A stretch of DNA of 64,000 nt from NCBI GenBank assembly GCA_907163345.1, contig CAJQUN010000040.1:3844001-3908000 (forward strand), in the 5' to 3' direction. A program made the position numbers and the translations under genes. Shown one piece after another: positions 37,501 to 46,610 of this stretch (positions are counted from its first letter, which is position 1; the number at the start of each line of letters is the position of its first letter). The DNA is from Haberlea rhodopensis (taxonomy: Eukaryota; Streptophyta; Magnoliopsida; Lamiales; Gesneriaceae). The notes under the pieces are model-generated. The model had not been told where the DNA came from. It did not search any database and saw nothing but the letters and a program-made list of their open reading frames with translations.

Positions 37501-40500
37501 TTGCTTGGTCGCTGACAGAGTGGTGGCTAATTTAAGGAAAAAAACAAGTGGGCAAGCAAAAAATTACAAACCCTTGAAAATGATAGACACGCTTTGATAC
37601 CAAAAATATATTAAGCAATTCACATGCAACAAACATGACTCGAGACCTGTTTAGAGCAATTTGCAAGCAATGTAAATTTAACATTCTAGATAAATTTGAG
37701 GCGAATCAGGTGTTGTTGTACATGGAGAGGCTAGGCATTCAAAGACATAGAGTGAGATGAGTAGACATATAACACAATCAGATACTTTTAAGGGTATAAC
37801 CAAGAAATAACTAATTGAATTGCATCACAAGGGAAGCCAATGAACTTAGATAAAACAGCTTTACACAATACTCTGTAAATCATAGCAATGGTAAGAAACA
37901 ACCAAGTCCATGAAGAATGAGCAAAGATGTGTATACATTTTTAGAAGGCGCAAGAAACTTGAGCACGACATTATAAGAGAAAAGACCAAAGTTCCAACTA
38001 ATCTCAATTGTAAAATTGTGAAAGCGTAAAGCTTCTGCATAAAGAAAATGCCATTTTCACGGCAGGCTAAGAGCAGAATTATAAGAAAAATATAAGGTGA
38101 GCTAACAATGATAAAGATATGATTTTTCCAGAGACTGGCCTTCTATATCTTACATGAAACTCCTTCCTCCGTGATATCCGCCATCTTGCATGCATAAGAC
38201 ATTATTTTAACAGTTAACTTGTCCATGATAAGTACCTGCAAATTGTTAAAACTGGAGAGTAACAAATCTTACCGTTAATACTTAAAATGAACAAAAGCTA
38301 CAAATGATAAAAATCGAGCAATATCCTCATGACAATTCAAACAAGCACAATAACTTTAAACTGTCAAGGATGACATTTACTTTCAGATGTTCGTCTACTT
38401 TAACTGATATAAGCAAATCAAAAGATTTTTTAATCAAATTTAAGCTCAGAAGCGCGGCTGCAAGCAAATAAGGCTGTTTTTGTCTCAACCCATAATTGAA
38501 TAAAATTCCAAAATTTCCAATTGGTGGATTATAATGCTCCAATCACAAAAAAGGGTTTTCATAACTGGCCGGCACAAATTAATCATTAACGAAAACCTTC
38601 AGTAAACTGACACAATTGACTTGATTTCCTGTCCCCAAACTCCTGATGGATGGCATCCCTGATTGGTACTTTTTTAGTAAGCCTTCATACATTGAGATCC
38701 TCTGAGATATTTTGCGAAAAAATATAATGTGGAAGAAGACAAAATTATTGCTTAACAAACATAACATATAACTAACAGCCCTGATAAATGTTTGAATATA
38801 GGGGTATTTAGATTATATCACTCTGATGTTCTGCATAGATATCGGAGAATATCAATATACTTTCTAATTTATTTTTCATTAAAACTTAGACACCGATAAG
38901 TTCCTTTTTTAGCAATGAACATCACATAAACCCAAACAATGAAGACAAGACCAAAACAGAAATACATATCTACAATGCTTCTACCTTCCAGCTTGATTTT
39001 GAGTCCCCTGTTTTGGCTGATCGAAGCATCTCATATAATAATCCTGAAAATCGAACAAACAATTAAAGAGACAAATAACATAGACAATTCAACAAAATCA
39101 AACAACACCAGACTGCCATTATCAGTATAGCAATGCAATTACACAAATTACACTCAAAAAATTGAGTTGCAGCATGTACAAGCTCTTAGTTTCATCTTTT
39201 TAGATGACCTATATTATGTTGCTTACACGGCAAGTTGAGGCAAAGCTCGCTTTTGATAGGACTTCTATAATTTCTGACACAAAATCTTGAAAGAAGTTTT
39301 TGAATTAATTTTTAGAACATGTTTCTTTTGAAAGTTGATGCGATTTTAGGTTATTTCGAAATGTATTAGTAGCTTTATATGCAAGATTTACTATTTGAAA
39401 TTGAAATTTTTGGGCCTTTGAGTGAACAAATGCCCACTAAAATGGTAAACAAACACAAAATATGATACACAGCAAGAAGAACCTTCTCACCTTTCCCAGA
39501 AGAATTCTATCTTAAAAAGTTTTCCAATTAATGGCCACAACACTTCATTTGTAGATAAACTCTACACTTTCAGGAAAATCCTTAATCCAACTGATTCTAA
39601 GTAATTTTCCAAATAAATAGATGTCTAAAGTCTGCAAATAATTAGTAATTCCTCTCGAGTATGATCGATTAACATAAAAAATCTAAAACTTTCGCAATAT
39701 TAGTGTGAGAGTTCTATTTATCTTTATCAAAGATTCTTAGAATATTCTGAGGAAACATTAGAGATGTGGTTGTAGATTTCATCCCTTCTTCGAAACCTAA
39801 TTCTGGATTTTTTCCTACTTCTATCATCTCTAATTTTAAAAAATCCAATTCATTTACTAGCATTTCCAATTTAATTTCCGAAAAAAAGTTTTTACTCAAT
39901 ACTTCCAAGACGGTAGCTTCGGGGGAGGTGCTTGACACGGGCATGTCGGACATCCCCGGGTATGAACAGCACAGTACCCCCATCACCGCTATTCTCGAAA
40001 CTCCAAATCCGGGAAAAAAAACTCCAATTGAATCCACAGTTACAATCCCCTCTATCACTTCATTAAAGTCTAAATCGAAATCCTCCCAACCATTGATCAA
40101 ATCGGGATTTCTTAACAACAAAAAAACCGGTCTTTTTACAGGAGAGCCCAATAACCCAAAAATCCCCTCCCCCTCCCGTAAATCGTGGGCTGAACGCGTC
40201 GAAGATGTTTATGACGACCTACCATTATCGGTTTGATTGGATAGCGCATATGAAAATTATGCCCCGATCGCTGAATTTCCATATGACCGCAAGATGATAG
40301 AACAGATCAATAAGGAATATATGGATAAACATTTTCAGGAGGAATCTAGAGTGCATTGCTATTCAGAGGATGAGGACGAGGTTTTGCAACAAAAACCTTC
40401 TGCATCAACCACAACCAATAAGAAATACAACTTAAAGTATGAGGACAAGGCTGAAGAACAAATACTACTCTTAGTATTTGGATTTTCGGGTCTTCGTTTT

Positions 40501-41667
40501 CTAATTGACTGCTCTGTTCTGCTTTATCTTATAATGTAATGCATAGAGTATTTCTTAGGTTATACAGCATTTGATAGGTCTTGGTCTAGTCCCCCTACCT
40601 TGTACTGTTTAATTTTCTTTCAGTAATTAATAAAATTAGCATCATGCCACCTATTATTAAAAAAAATGTGGTCTAACAAACTCCAACGTTTAACAACAAT
40701 TTCACCACCTTCGCCCTCGCATTTCAACATGTCTACAGACTCTCACCGTGTTTCAAAAGGGAGAATCCCAGTCACATGTGTAGATGAATTTTAATGTAGA
40801 ACACTTGTTTCGGGAAGATAAAGAACAAACAAGCATGTCAAATTCTAAAACTCGACAGGACACCAATGTCAATATGATTCATGAGAATTTACATAAATCA
40901 TGGTCCATAGATAATTAATAATTTCAAGCTTTTTGGCTGAATAAATGCTACCCAATTATTATAACACTCCATTTAGTGATAAAAATTTGGAGGAATCAAT
41001 TAATCTTCGAGTTCACAATCGTATTCGTTGTGGAATTTTACACTCCCATTCATCCCTACAGCTTGCAATGACATCAGAAATCCCCTTGTATTAACCCATT
41101 GTAAAGTTGTTAGTTCATTGAATTTTGACTGCAACAGTGAACCATACACAAGCCATCGATCCTTTCTTCTGCCATCTCCTTTGATCACAGCCATACACCT
41201 CCACAACACACAGTCTTTTCCCTCCCACCATGATCCCACGACCCTTTCTTCGACAGTAAATTCTGAATCACTACAATACTCCTATAGAACACATATCTCA
41301 GTTTTTTCATAGAGAAAAATAAAAAAAAACTACAAATACAGGGAGATCCAGTTCAACAAATAATAAGTAACTTGGATTTCAAACTCAACATACATAATAA
41401 CAGAAACCAAACTACATAACAAATCAGAAAACTCCTGGAATAGTTCACAAATGACAAAACATAAACCCATCTCAACAGCAAAATAACAACGACTCAACTC
41501 AATCATATAATTACGCAAACAGAAAAATACCAAAAAACGGAAACATAAACGCGTGAGGACTAGAAAGGCGTAGAGATGTTAGAGATTGACTAACTGTCGC
41601 GGCTAATTTGGCGGAAATTCTTGTACTCGCCGCCTTGAGACGATGTATCCGAATCAGACATCGACAT
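21552..41667 (-). CDS. KEU: Sec1/Munc18 family protein, KEULE-type (SNARE-interacting), 664 aa
   Basis: Twenty-one exons on the minus strand: 41667-41595, 39043-38985, 38235-38154, 37061-36983, 36070-36020, 35890-35794, 35700-35668, 35381-35256, 35173-34982, 34889-34806, 34731-34633, 34535-34462, 33883-33790, 32540-32415, 32334-32239, 24155-24036, 23951-23874, 22975-22779, 22497-22407, 22320-22231, 21605-21552. All introns are GT-AG and the sum is 1995 nt with frame kept throughout. The protein starts MSMSDSDTSSQGGEYKNF and ends SLDDLQI. Marker stretches: LIMDKLTVKIMSYACKMADI, MDAIYFIQPTKEN, LSDMSGRSPLYRK, ILDRSIDQIAPIIHEWTYDA, KMGQRIFVFIVGGATRSE. Plant KEULE binds the syntaxin KNOLLE and drives vesicle fusion at the cell plate. 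The 8.1-kb intron 15 holds Gypsy-NA, intron 12 a solo LTR and intron 1 a poly(A)-tailed fragment. The exons look intact. Confidence 0.95.
22343..22400. repeat. (GA)n microsatellite in KEULE intron
   Basis: Imperfect GA run. A (TA)n run follows at about 22519-22543. Both are in an intron beside exon 19. Confidence 0.9.
24523..26235 (+). repeat. Gypsy-NA 5' LTR (1713 bp)
   Basis: Nearly identical to 30135-31833. TATA-like TATATAT at about 25483-25489. A canonical splice donor lies at 25660. Confidence 0.95.
25660..25661 (+). promoter_or_regulatory. Candidate splice donor inside the Gypsy-NA LTR
   Basis: GGTAAGTGGGTTTTTGCTA context, repeated at 31258 in the 3' LTR and at 57837 in the Gypsy-A LTR. 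It lies about 170 bp after the TATA box. Paired with an acceptor at 28195-28196, it would remove PBS and leader. Confidence 0.5.
26242..26253 (+). promoter_or_regulatory. Gypsy-NA primer-binding site (tRNA-iMet)
   Basis: TGGTATCAGAGC, 6 nt inside the 5' LTR. Confidence 0.92.
26746..27950 (+). repeat. Leader of about 172-bp imperfect tandem modules (Gypsy-NA)
   Basis: AACCCTAA recurs at 26746, 26918, 27089, 27263, 27437, 27609 and 27779, i.e. every 170-174 bp. Each module also has an AATTTCG...CACGCC stretch before it and an AAAAGCCC(C/T) block about 100 bp after it. Modules are diverged but clearly related. The same arrangement occurs in Gypsy-A. No ORF runs through it. Confidence 0.75.
28203..28637 (+). 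CDS. Additional coiled-coil ORF of Gypsy-NA (144 aa)
   Basis: The only sizeable ORF in the element, unlike any enzyme domain. It is highly charged, with heptad-like runs throughout, a Tyr/His patch (NYYHYKAQRMTYHHHRVEER) and an acidic tail ending DKETID. It is related to the ORF at 60424-60894 of Gypsy-A: shared start context (ATGAC...GCT...ATC), a Tyr/His patch (SYYYHHSDEQL there) and the ending -ID. A good splice acceptor with a pyrimidine tract precedes it (AG at 28195-28196). Function unknown; an RNA- or Gag-binding accessory role is a guess. Confidence 0.65.
   Translation: MTHAQNSLIQKKEHEITEFKIFQDKEMRDKTELLEIINYYHYKAQRMTYHHHRVEERLTKAIEDNKTLMKVHINKCQQLERFEQEFNEHRENMWTQIQALINERNELAQEVAHKQSMINFLMEDEDHMILEDVEGDLGDKETID
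28638..29006 (+). other. Non-coding segment between additional ORF and repeat array
   Basis: AT-rich; no remnant of gag or pol recognised. Confidence 0.5.
29007..30060 (+). repeat. Tandem-repeat array of Gypsy-NA
   Basis: Units of about 124 bp start at 29007, 29131, 29254, 29378 and 29502, followed by longer variants to about 30055. Each unit is built from smaller repeats of the form GGGGCAAAGTGCTAC ... GGGAGCCACCTCTTGAA. The same sub-repeats occur once as a short block inside the Gypsy-A LTR (57966-58115). Apparent minus-strand ORFs here are artefacts of the repeat. Confidence 0.9.
30122..30134 (+). other. Gypsy-NA polypurine tract
   Basis: AAAGAGGGAGGGA directly before the 3' LTR. The preceding GGACGAAACTTCCAATAA is shared with 57460-57476. 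Confidence 0.85.
30135..31833 (+). repeat. Gypsy-NA 3' LTR (1699 bp)
   Basis: Copy of 24523-26235 with a small deletion and scattered substitutions. Confidence 0.95.
33968..34238 (-). mobile_element. Solo LTR in KEULE intron 12
   Basis: 271-bp sequence with plus-strand ends TGTAGGAAAT and ATTCAACA, flanked by a perfect 5-bp TSD GAAGC (33963-33967 and 34239-34243). Minus-strand signals (TATAAATA near 34050, then AATAAAAAG) suggest minus orientation. No internal region remains, so it is the product of LTR-LTR recombination or an extremely short element. Confidence 0.8.
39751..40539 (+). pseudogene. Unidentified ORF fragment in KEULE intron 1, poly(A)-tailed
   Basis: One frame, opened by a stop at 39748 and interrupted by TGA at 40234-40236, encodes a Ser/Lys/Pro-rich protein (FIPSSKPNSGFFPTS, SWAERVEDVYDDLP) then ENYAPIAEFPYDRK and an acidic patch CYSEDEDEV. 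There is no ATG at its beginning. Downstream, AATAAAATTAG near 40629 and an A-run at about 40659 suggest a reverse-transcribed 3' end. It is sense relative to itself but antisense to KEULE. It could be a 5'-truncated retroelement ORF1/gag-like piece. I recognise no family. Confidence 0.4.
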
Positions 41668-42891
41668 GGCAAGGAATTCGATATTCCACAAGCTATCAAT
41701 TTGTAGTTTCCTCAATAGATCGATGCCAAGAGTTGTTGATCGAAGGTCCTGAGTTCTTCTTGACGAAGGAAGAGAGGTTGGCAAAAAATCTCATGTGAAA
41801 GAGAAAAGGGAAATGGTTTGTTTGATTTTTGAGTTTAGAACAATAAATGGAGTTCATATTCGGGCTTTACGTGGGTTTGACTTGACTGATCAGCCTTGAG
41901 AACTTCCAACTCCTAAATATTATTTGTTATTTAACATCGTGGACGAGCCGACTTGATATTCGAATTATCCATTTCAAGAGGTGTTAGTTTTTTTATTTCG
42001 CTAAGTGTATTATTGATCATTGTTTTTGGTTTAATTGTTTGATTTTTGAATAAATTATATTTCAAGATCTTGATCAAACAAATATCATTTTTTAAAATAA
42101 TCCCGAAGTGTTATGGTCGAGTTTCTGTAATGGTAACGTTGTAGCTGATATAAGGTTTAAATGTTGCGACATGAAGGTTTTTTGGGGTGTTTTGAGCCCG
42201 TATAGAGAGGGTTTTTCTTCTAAGCATTTGGTATACACCAGCACTACCAACACCACAAGAAAAACCTCTTAATGAGGACCCTGCCCAGTGCCCACACGAG
42301 TCCTACATAGTTTGATATATTGACTCGATCAAATATATTTTTTGGATTCATATATTTTTTTATTTAAAAAAATTAACCCATCAAAGAATCAAAATCACGG
42401 TCAAAAACGTAATTTAAAGTTTTTTCCAAAAAATATGTATCAAAATCATAGTAACGAAAGTTAATTTCAATCTTTTCCTCGAGTTAACTAATTTTCCTCA
42501 ACATTCCGCATTGATAAAAAAGGCAACTTTTAGTGCAAATTCGAACAAGAACAAATCAGCAGAAGCACAAGCACAACTGCATGGTTATCTAACACTCATC
42601 TATTATTACCACAGAGTGGAGATGTTTCCACAAATGAGTGCATCTTCTCAACCATCAGAGAATGTACAATGTCATAACTACCAACTGAAATAGCTAAATT
42701 AACAATGTGGTGACCAACAGAGACCATCTAAAATGTCCATAAAAACTGACAAGAGCATCTAGCAAATTAAGGGCTGCATCATTCTCAGAAATAAACAAGC
42801 AATAATGGATAGGAGCATAAACTGAAATGTGCATTTGACAAGGAAAACATGAAAATGAACTAAATTAAAACCGCCATTTATGATATGGCAA
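41668..42891. other. Intergenic: KEULE promoter side and epimerase 3' flank
   Basis: The KEULE 5' UTR lies above 41667. The rest is AT-rich with no gene recognised; 42700-42891 is probably epimerase 3' UTR. Confidence 0.5.
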
Positions 42892-44220
42892 TTACCAGGC
42901 TCTCTTTTTCTTTGAACCATAGTAACTGAGATACCAGTCCACGAATTTTTGCAACCCAGTCTCCAAATCAGTGCTGGGCTTATAACCAAGCTCTTTCGCA
43001 GCCAAACTTATATTTGCGTGTGTAAACAAGACGTCCCCATTCGTAGGCATGGGCAACACCTGCTTCTTCGCTTTCATCTTCAACAACTTCTCTAGGATGC
43101 TCACAAGTTTAGCGACTGGCACAGGGCTCGTATTACCCAGATTATAAATTTTGAACTGTGCAGCACCTCTTTTCTTCCCCCCGCTCCCAGTACTCTTCTT
43201 AGCGAGATCCAGAGCAGCCAAACAACCCTTCACCACATCATCAATGTACGTAAAGTCTCTAGCAACAGACGCATGCTTAGCCCCTTCAAAAATCTTTATC
43301 TCTTTCCCTCTCAATATATCCTTGGTGAAGAAATAATAAGCCATGTCCGGTCTTCCCCAGGGCCCATAAACAGTGAAAAAACGCAGCCCCGTAATTGAAA
43401 GCCCGTATATATGATTATAAGCATGTGCTATCTCTTCACCAGCCTTTTTAGTGGCTGCATACAAACTAGCAGGCTGATCGGTCCTATCTTTTTCCGAAAA
43501 GGGTACCTTAGAATTAAGACCATAAACAGAGCTAGATGAGGCCCAAACGATACTAGGCTGAGGGTTAGCATTTTTACATGCCTCAAGTAAGGTAACGAAG
43601 CCATTAACATTACTATGAATATAAGAACTGGGGTGCTGCAGTGCATACCGCACACCAGCCTGCGCAGCCAAATGCATTACATGGGTAAAATGCACAATCT
43701 CAAACAACCTACCAAGCAAAGCAGAATCGTTGATGTCACCTTCTATTATAAACACACATTGGCGCTCGAGGAGGGATTTCCGTGCTTTCTTCAGCCCGAT
43801 TTCATAGTAATTGTTAAAATTGTCAAACCCCACAACGCCGTCTCCTCGTTGTTTAAGAGAAATCGCTACATGGGTTCCGACAAAGCCAGCAGCACCGGTG
43901 ACCAGCACAGAGAAGCCAGATTTAGAACGAGGAGTTGCCGAGTTTCGGGCCTTGACTTCCCAATTCGGGCTCAACCTATGCCGGCCCGCATAACCCATGT
44001 TCTGGATTTTACGGCGCTTTCCACCAGAAGTGGAGGAATGCGGAGAGCAGAAGAAGAAAAGAAGCAGCAAAAAGAGAAACAGAAAGGACCAAAGAGTGAT
44101 TCTTGGAGGAAAACGCAAGCGGTGGAAGCCATATGCGGCCGTTTTGTCCGGTTTGAACTTGGCAGGATTGTAAGGGATGATTGGATCAAAATGGGAGAGT
44201 ATGGGCTTCAGTTGCGCCAT
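42892..44220 (-). CDS. GAE: UDP-glucuronate 4-epimerase (GAE family), 442 aa
   Basis: Converts UDP-glucuronate to UDP-galacturonate, the precursor of pectin, in the Golgi. Intronless, as usual for this family. Start chosen at MAQLKPILSHFDP (44220) rather than the in-frame ATG 13 codons earlier, because plant GAEs begin this way. A membrane anchor (WSFLFLFLLLLFFF, about residues 44-58) makes it a type II protein. The NAD-binding Rossmann motif is TGAAGFVGTH and the SDR active site is YAATK, with a preceding SSSSVYG. Other marks: HLAAQAGVRYA, VYGPWGRPDMA, RDFTYIDDVV. Full length, no defect. Confidence 0.95.
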   Translation of the reverse strand: MAQLKPILSHFDPIIPYNPAKFKPDKTAAYGFHRLRFPPRITLWSFLFLFLLLLFFFCSPHSSTSGGKRRKIQNMGYAGRHRLSPNWEVKARNSATPRSKSGFSVLVTGAAGFVGTHVAISLKQRGDGVVGFDNFNNYYEIGLKKARKSLLERQCVFIIEGDINDSALLGRLFEIVHFTHVMHLAAQAGVRYALQHPSSYIHSNVNGFVTLLEACKNANPQPSIVWASSSSVYGLNSKVPFSEKDRTDQPASLYAATKKAGEEIAHAYNHIYGLSITGLRFFTVYGPWGRPDMAYYFFTKDILRGKEIKIFEGAKHASVARDFTYIDDVVKGCLAALDLAKKSTGSGGKKRGAAQFKIYNLGNTSPVPVAKLVSILEKLLKMKAKKQVLPMPTNGDVLFTHANISLAAKELGYKPSTDLETGLQKFVDWYLSYYGSKKKRAW

Positions 44221-44833
44221 TAAAATTCCCCCAAAAAAAAAAACTCGAATTCTTCTCAATTGCTACCCGCTTCGGCACTTTCCCAAGTGCAACTGGGCAA
44301 TAATAAAGTACGCTGAAATGGGCCAAGATTTAGAGTGAAAATTACATTTAAGTTCTTCCCATAATCAAGGGGCAAGCAATTTTCCACTCTAACTGTATGA
44401 TTATATTCGAATGGGATCCGGACGATGAAGAAAGGAGAGGGGTTTATAAGGGACGGTGGGCGGCGGTAGTCCGCCCGAGGATTTTGGGAAAGTAAATCAA
44501 ATTTATTTTCATTTATTTTCAATATAAAATGTTTTTTTTTATATTTAAATTCTCGTTGACACCTTGAGTTTGTATAATATTATAAACTTTGACCGAAGTC
44601 AAACCTATTTTATTTATCTATTCTATCATATTTATGGAGAATTAATATTTTTGCTGTTTCCCTTACTTATTGGTGGTTTCCATTTTTTAGTTGAACAAAG
44701 TTAGTTGCTAAATTATTGGGTCAAATCAAGAATTTTGACAGGGCACTAAAATTATTTGCATTAAATCTACACATGCAATTTTAAAGGTAAATTTCCATTA
44801 AAGATTCCATTTATGTTTTATAATTTATAATTA
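44221..44833. other. Epimerase 5' flank
   Basis: Promoter and 5' UTR of the minus-strand epimerase, then AT-rich intergenic DNA. Confidence 0.5.
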
Positions 44834-45145
44834 CTAGCGGACGACGCACACGCGTTGCTTGTGTAACGTAATAAATAAATATTTTTTATTGGATATGTGT
44901 AATACTTTGCGCATCATATCACAATATTTTTTAAAACAAATGAAGGGATTCCTTTTTTTAAAAAATTGAAGCAGTTTTGAAACATTGAGGGAGAGATGTG
45001 ATTTTTTTTTTGTTTTATCTTTTTGCCCCTTAATAATAAAAAGCCAAGTAATTTATTTGGACATATAAGAAATTTCACATTGGCTTATTTAGGACGGACC
45101 AAAGTAGTTATTATAAGGATTTTACACTTTATAATATAGTATAGA
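44834..45145 (-). mobile_element. Helitron-like non-autonomous element (candidate)
   Basis: On the minus strand the sequence starts TCTATACTATATTATAAAG (45145) and ends with a GC-rich imperfect hairpin (ACACAAGC..GCGTGTG), a short spacer and CTAG, followed by T (44833). Those are Helitron end features. The expected A before the 5' TC is not present, and a 44-bp tandem duplication of the 5' end (to about 45190) blurs the boundary. No Rep/helicase coding is present. Confidence 0.45.
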
Positions 45146-45729
45146 CCAAAGTAGTTATTATAAGAGATTACACTTTATAATATAGTATATATATATGTGA
45201 GTAGAACAATATACTCATGAAAGATTCGGAGGACTAACCTTAAGTGTTAAAATAACACTAGGAGGTCATGTTTTTTAAAAAAAAAATTGAAAAAAAATTA
45301 GTTTCTTAGGTGTCCCCTTTCTGCTATATGCTTTCATCTTTGTATTTATCTCATAGATTCTGTAAATGGAACTCCATATAAACCAACATAAGCTCATGTA
45401 ATGCTAAGGTGATATTAGAGATGGCAAACATGATGTGCTAGCCCGACACGAACCGCTTCAAAAAAAATTAGTTATTTAACATGTTTTTAAAAAATGTAAT
45501 TTGTATTAGTTGAATAATTTAAATATAAAAATAGTGGAACAAGAAATAGATTGACACAATATAAGTGAAACAATACATGGATTCGACGATCGCTGATGCC
45601 ATGTGATGATCGATCGCCAAATTTTTTAAAAAGGTGCAACGATCATATTTTGACCGTTTGGTTTGTTGATCGATCGCTGATGCCAACCTGCGATCGATAC
45701 CCAATTTTTTTTATGTTTCGGTGTCCTTG
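45146..45729. other. Intergenic DNA with GATCGATCGC-type repeats
   Basis: GATTCGACGATCGCTGATGCC and similar motifs recur (about 45578, 45668, and right of the hAT element at 46416). No gene. Confidence 0.5.
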
Positions 45730-45753
45730 GATTCGACCAGGGACGAAACTTAG

Positions 45754-45793
45754 GGTGGGCTAGACTGGGTTTCAGCCCAGTCTAACCCACCCC
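45754..45793. repeat. Subterminal hairpin of the hAT-like element
   Basis: GGGTGGGCTAGACTGGG, a short loop, then CCCAGTCTAACCCACCC: 17-bp arms with one mismatch. Confidence 0.7.
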
Positions 45794-45871
45794 TTACAGT
45801 AAGTAATATAATTATATATATATGTGTGTTTTTTTACAAACCTTGCAAGCAGCTTCCATCACTTCTCGCTA

Positions 45872-46217
45872 ATGGTTCAGTTATTGGCTCCCAAACAGCC
45901 AAATTTAGGACTCTTTGTGGTTTGAACAAAGGGCATATTGTGACCAAGAAAGAACTGGCACCTCGCCCTTCTTATAGAAAAAGGAAAAACCAGTAAAAGA
46001 GTGCATTTTGTTAGAAGTTTCTATCAGAGAAGTTGCTTGTTTTGCTCCTTATGAGAAAATAATCACTGAGCTTCTCAGAGTTGGGAAAAAGAGGAGGGCA
46101 ATGAAAGTGGATAAGAGAAACTTGGGCACCCACAATAGGGCAAAGAGGAAGCGTGAAGAAATGGTATCTGTTCTCCGAAAGATGAGGGCTGCTGGAGGTG
46201 GTGAAAAGAAGAAATAA
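45872..46217 (+). pseudogene. RPL36: Ribosomal protein eL36 (RPL36) retro-pseudogene inside the hAT-like element
   Basis: The sequence reads through the whole eL36 coding region without introns: PKQPNLGLFV, KKELAPRPS, then from 46008 the open C-terminal part IREVACFAPYEK, LGTHNRAKRKREEM, VLRKMRAAGGGEKKK and stop. At least two or three indels break the frame before 46008, so no full protein can be made. The absence of introns, which I recall plant RPL36 genes having, points to an mRNA-derived copy. The functional gene is a 60S subunit protein. Confidence 0.85.
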
Positions 46218-46610
46218 TATGTTGTACTTGACTCTACCAGACATGGTACCATTTTGCTTATTCATCTATAATTTGAGTTATTAATAATTACAATATTGTA
46301 AGATTTATTTTGTATGTAACATGTTAATTTTTTTATTGATAAATTTAATCACATAAATTTTATTGATTATATTTATTTCAGCCCACCCGACTACAGAATC
46401 CTGGTTTCGTCCCTGGATTCGACGATCGATCGCCGATGCAATATGTCACGACCTATTAATATAGCTTTCCGGGCCGTGTCGGGCTGTGAAATGTAGCATC
46501 TATGAAGTTTATATAAATGAAATGAACACACATGCACATGAACTTATCTATATCAACTGTAGCTCTTAATTTTACAATATTAATGCATTTAAAAAATCTT
46601 GCTCAAGAAC

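Larger units (their letters stand above)
45738..46415 (+). mobile_element. hAT-like element (678 bp) carrying an eL36 gene copy
   Basis: Perfect 12-bp terminal inverted repeats CAGGGACGAAAC / GTTTCGTCCCTG and a perfect 8-bp TSD GATTCGAC (45730-45737 and 46416-46423), which fit the hAT superfamily. Subterminal GGGTGGGCT occurs inward of both ends. No transposase. The interior is mostly a ribosomal protein gene copy. A strong hairpin lies just inside the left end. Confidence 0.82.

Noticed and set aside
43615..44223. 202-codon plus-strand frame opposite the epimerase
   Set aside because: Shadow of a highly conserved minus-strand coding sequence; no domain of its own.
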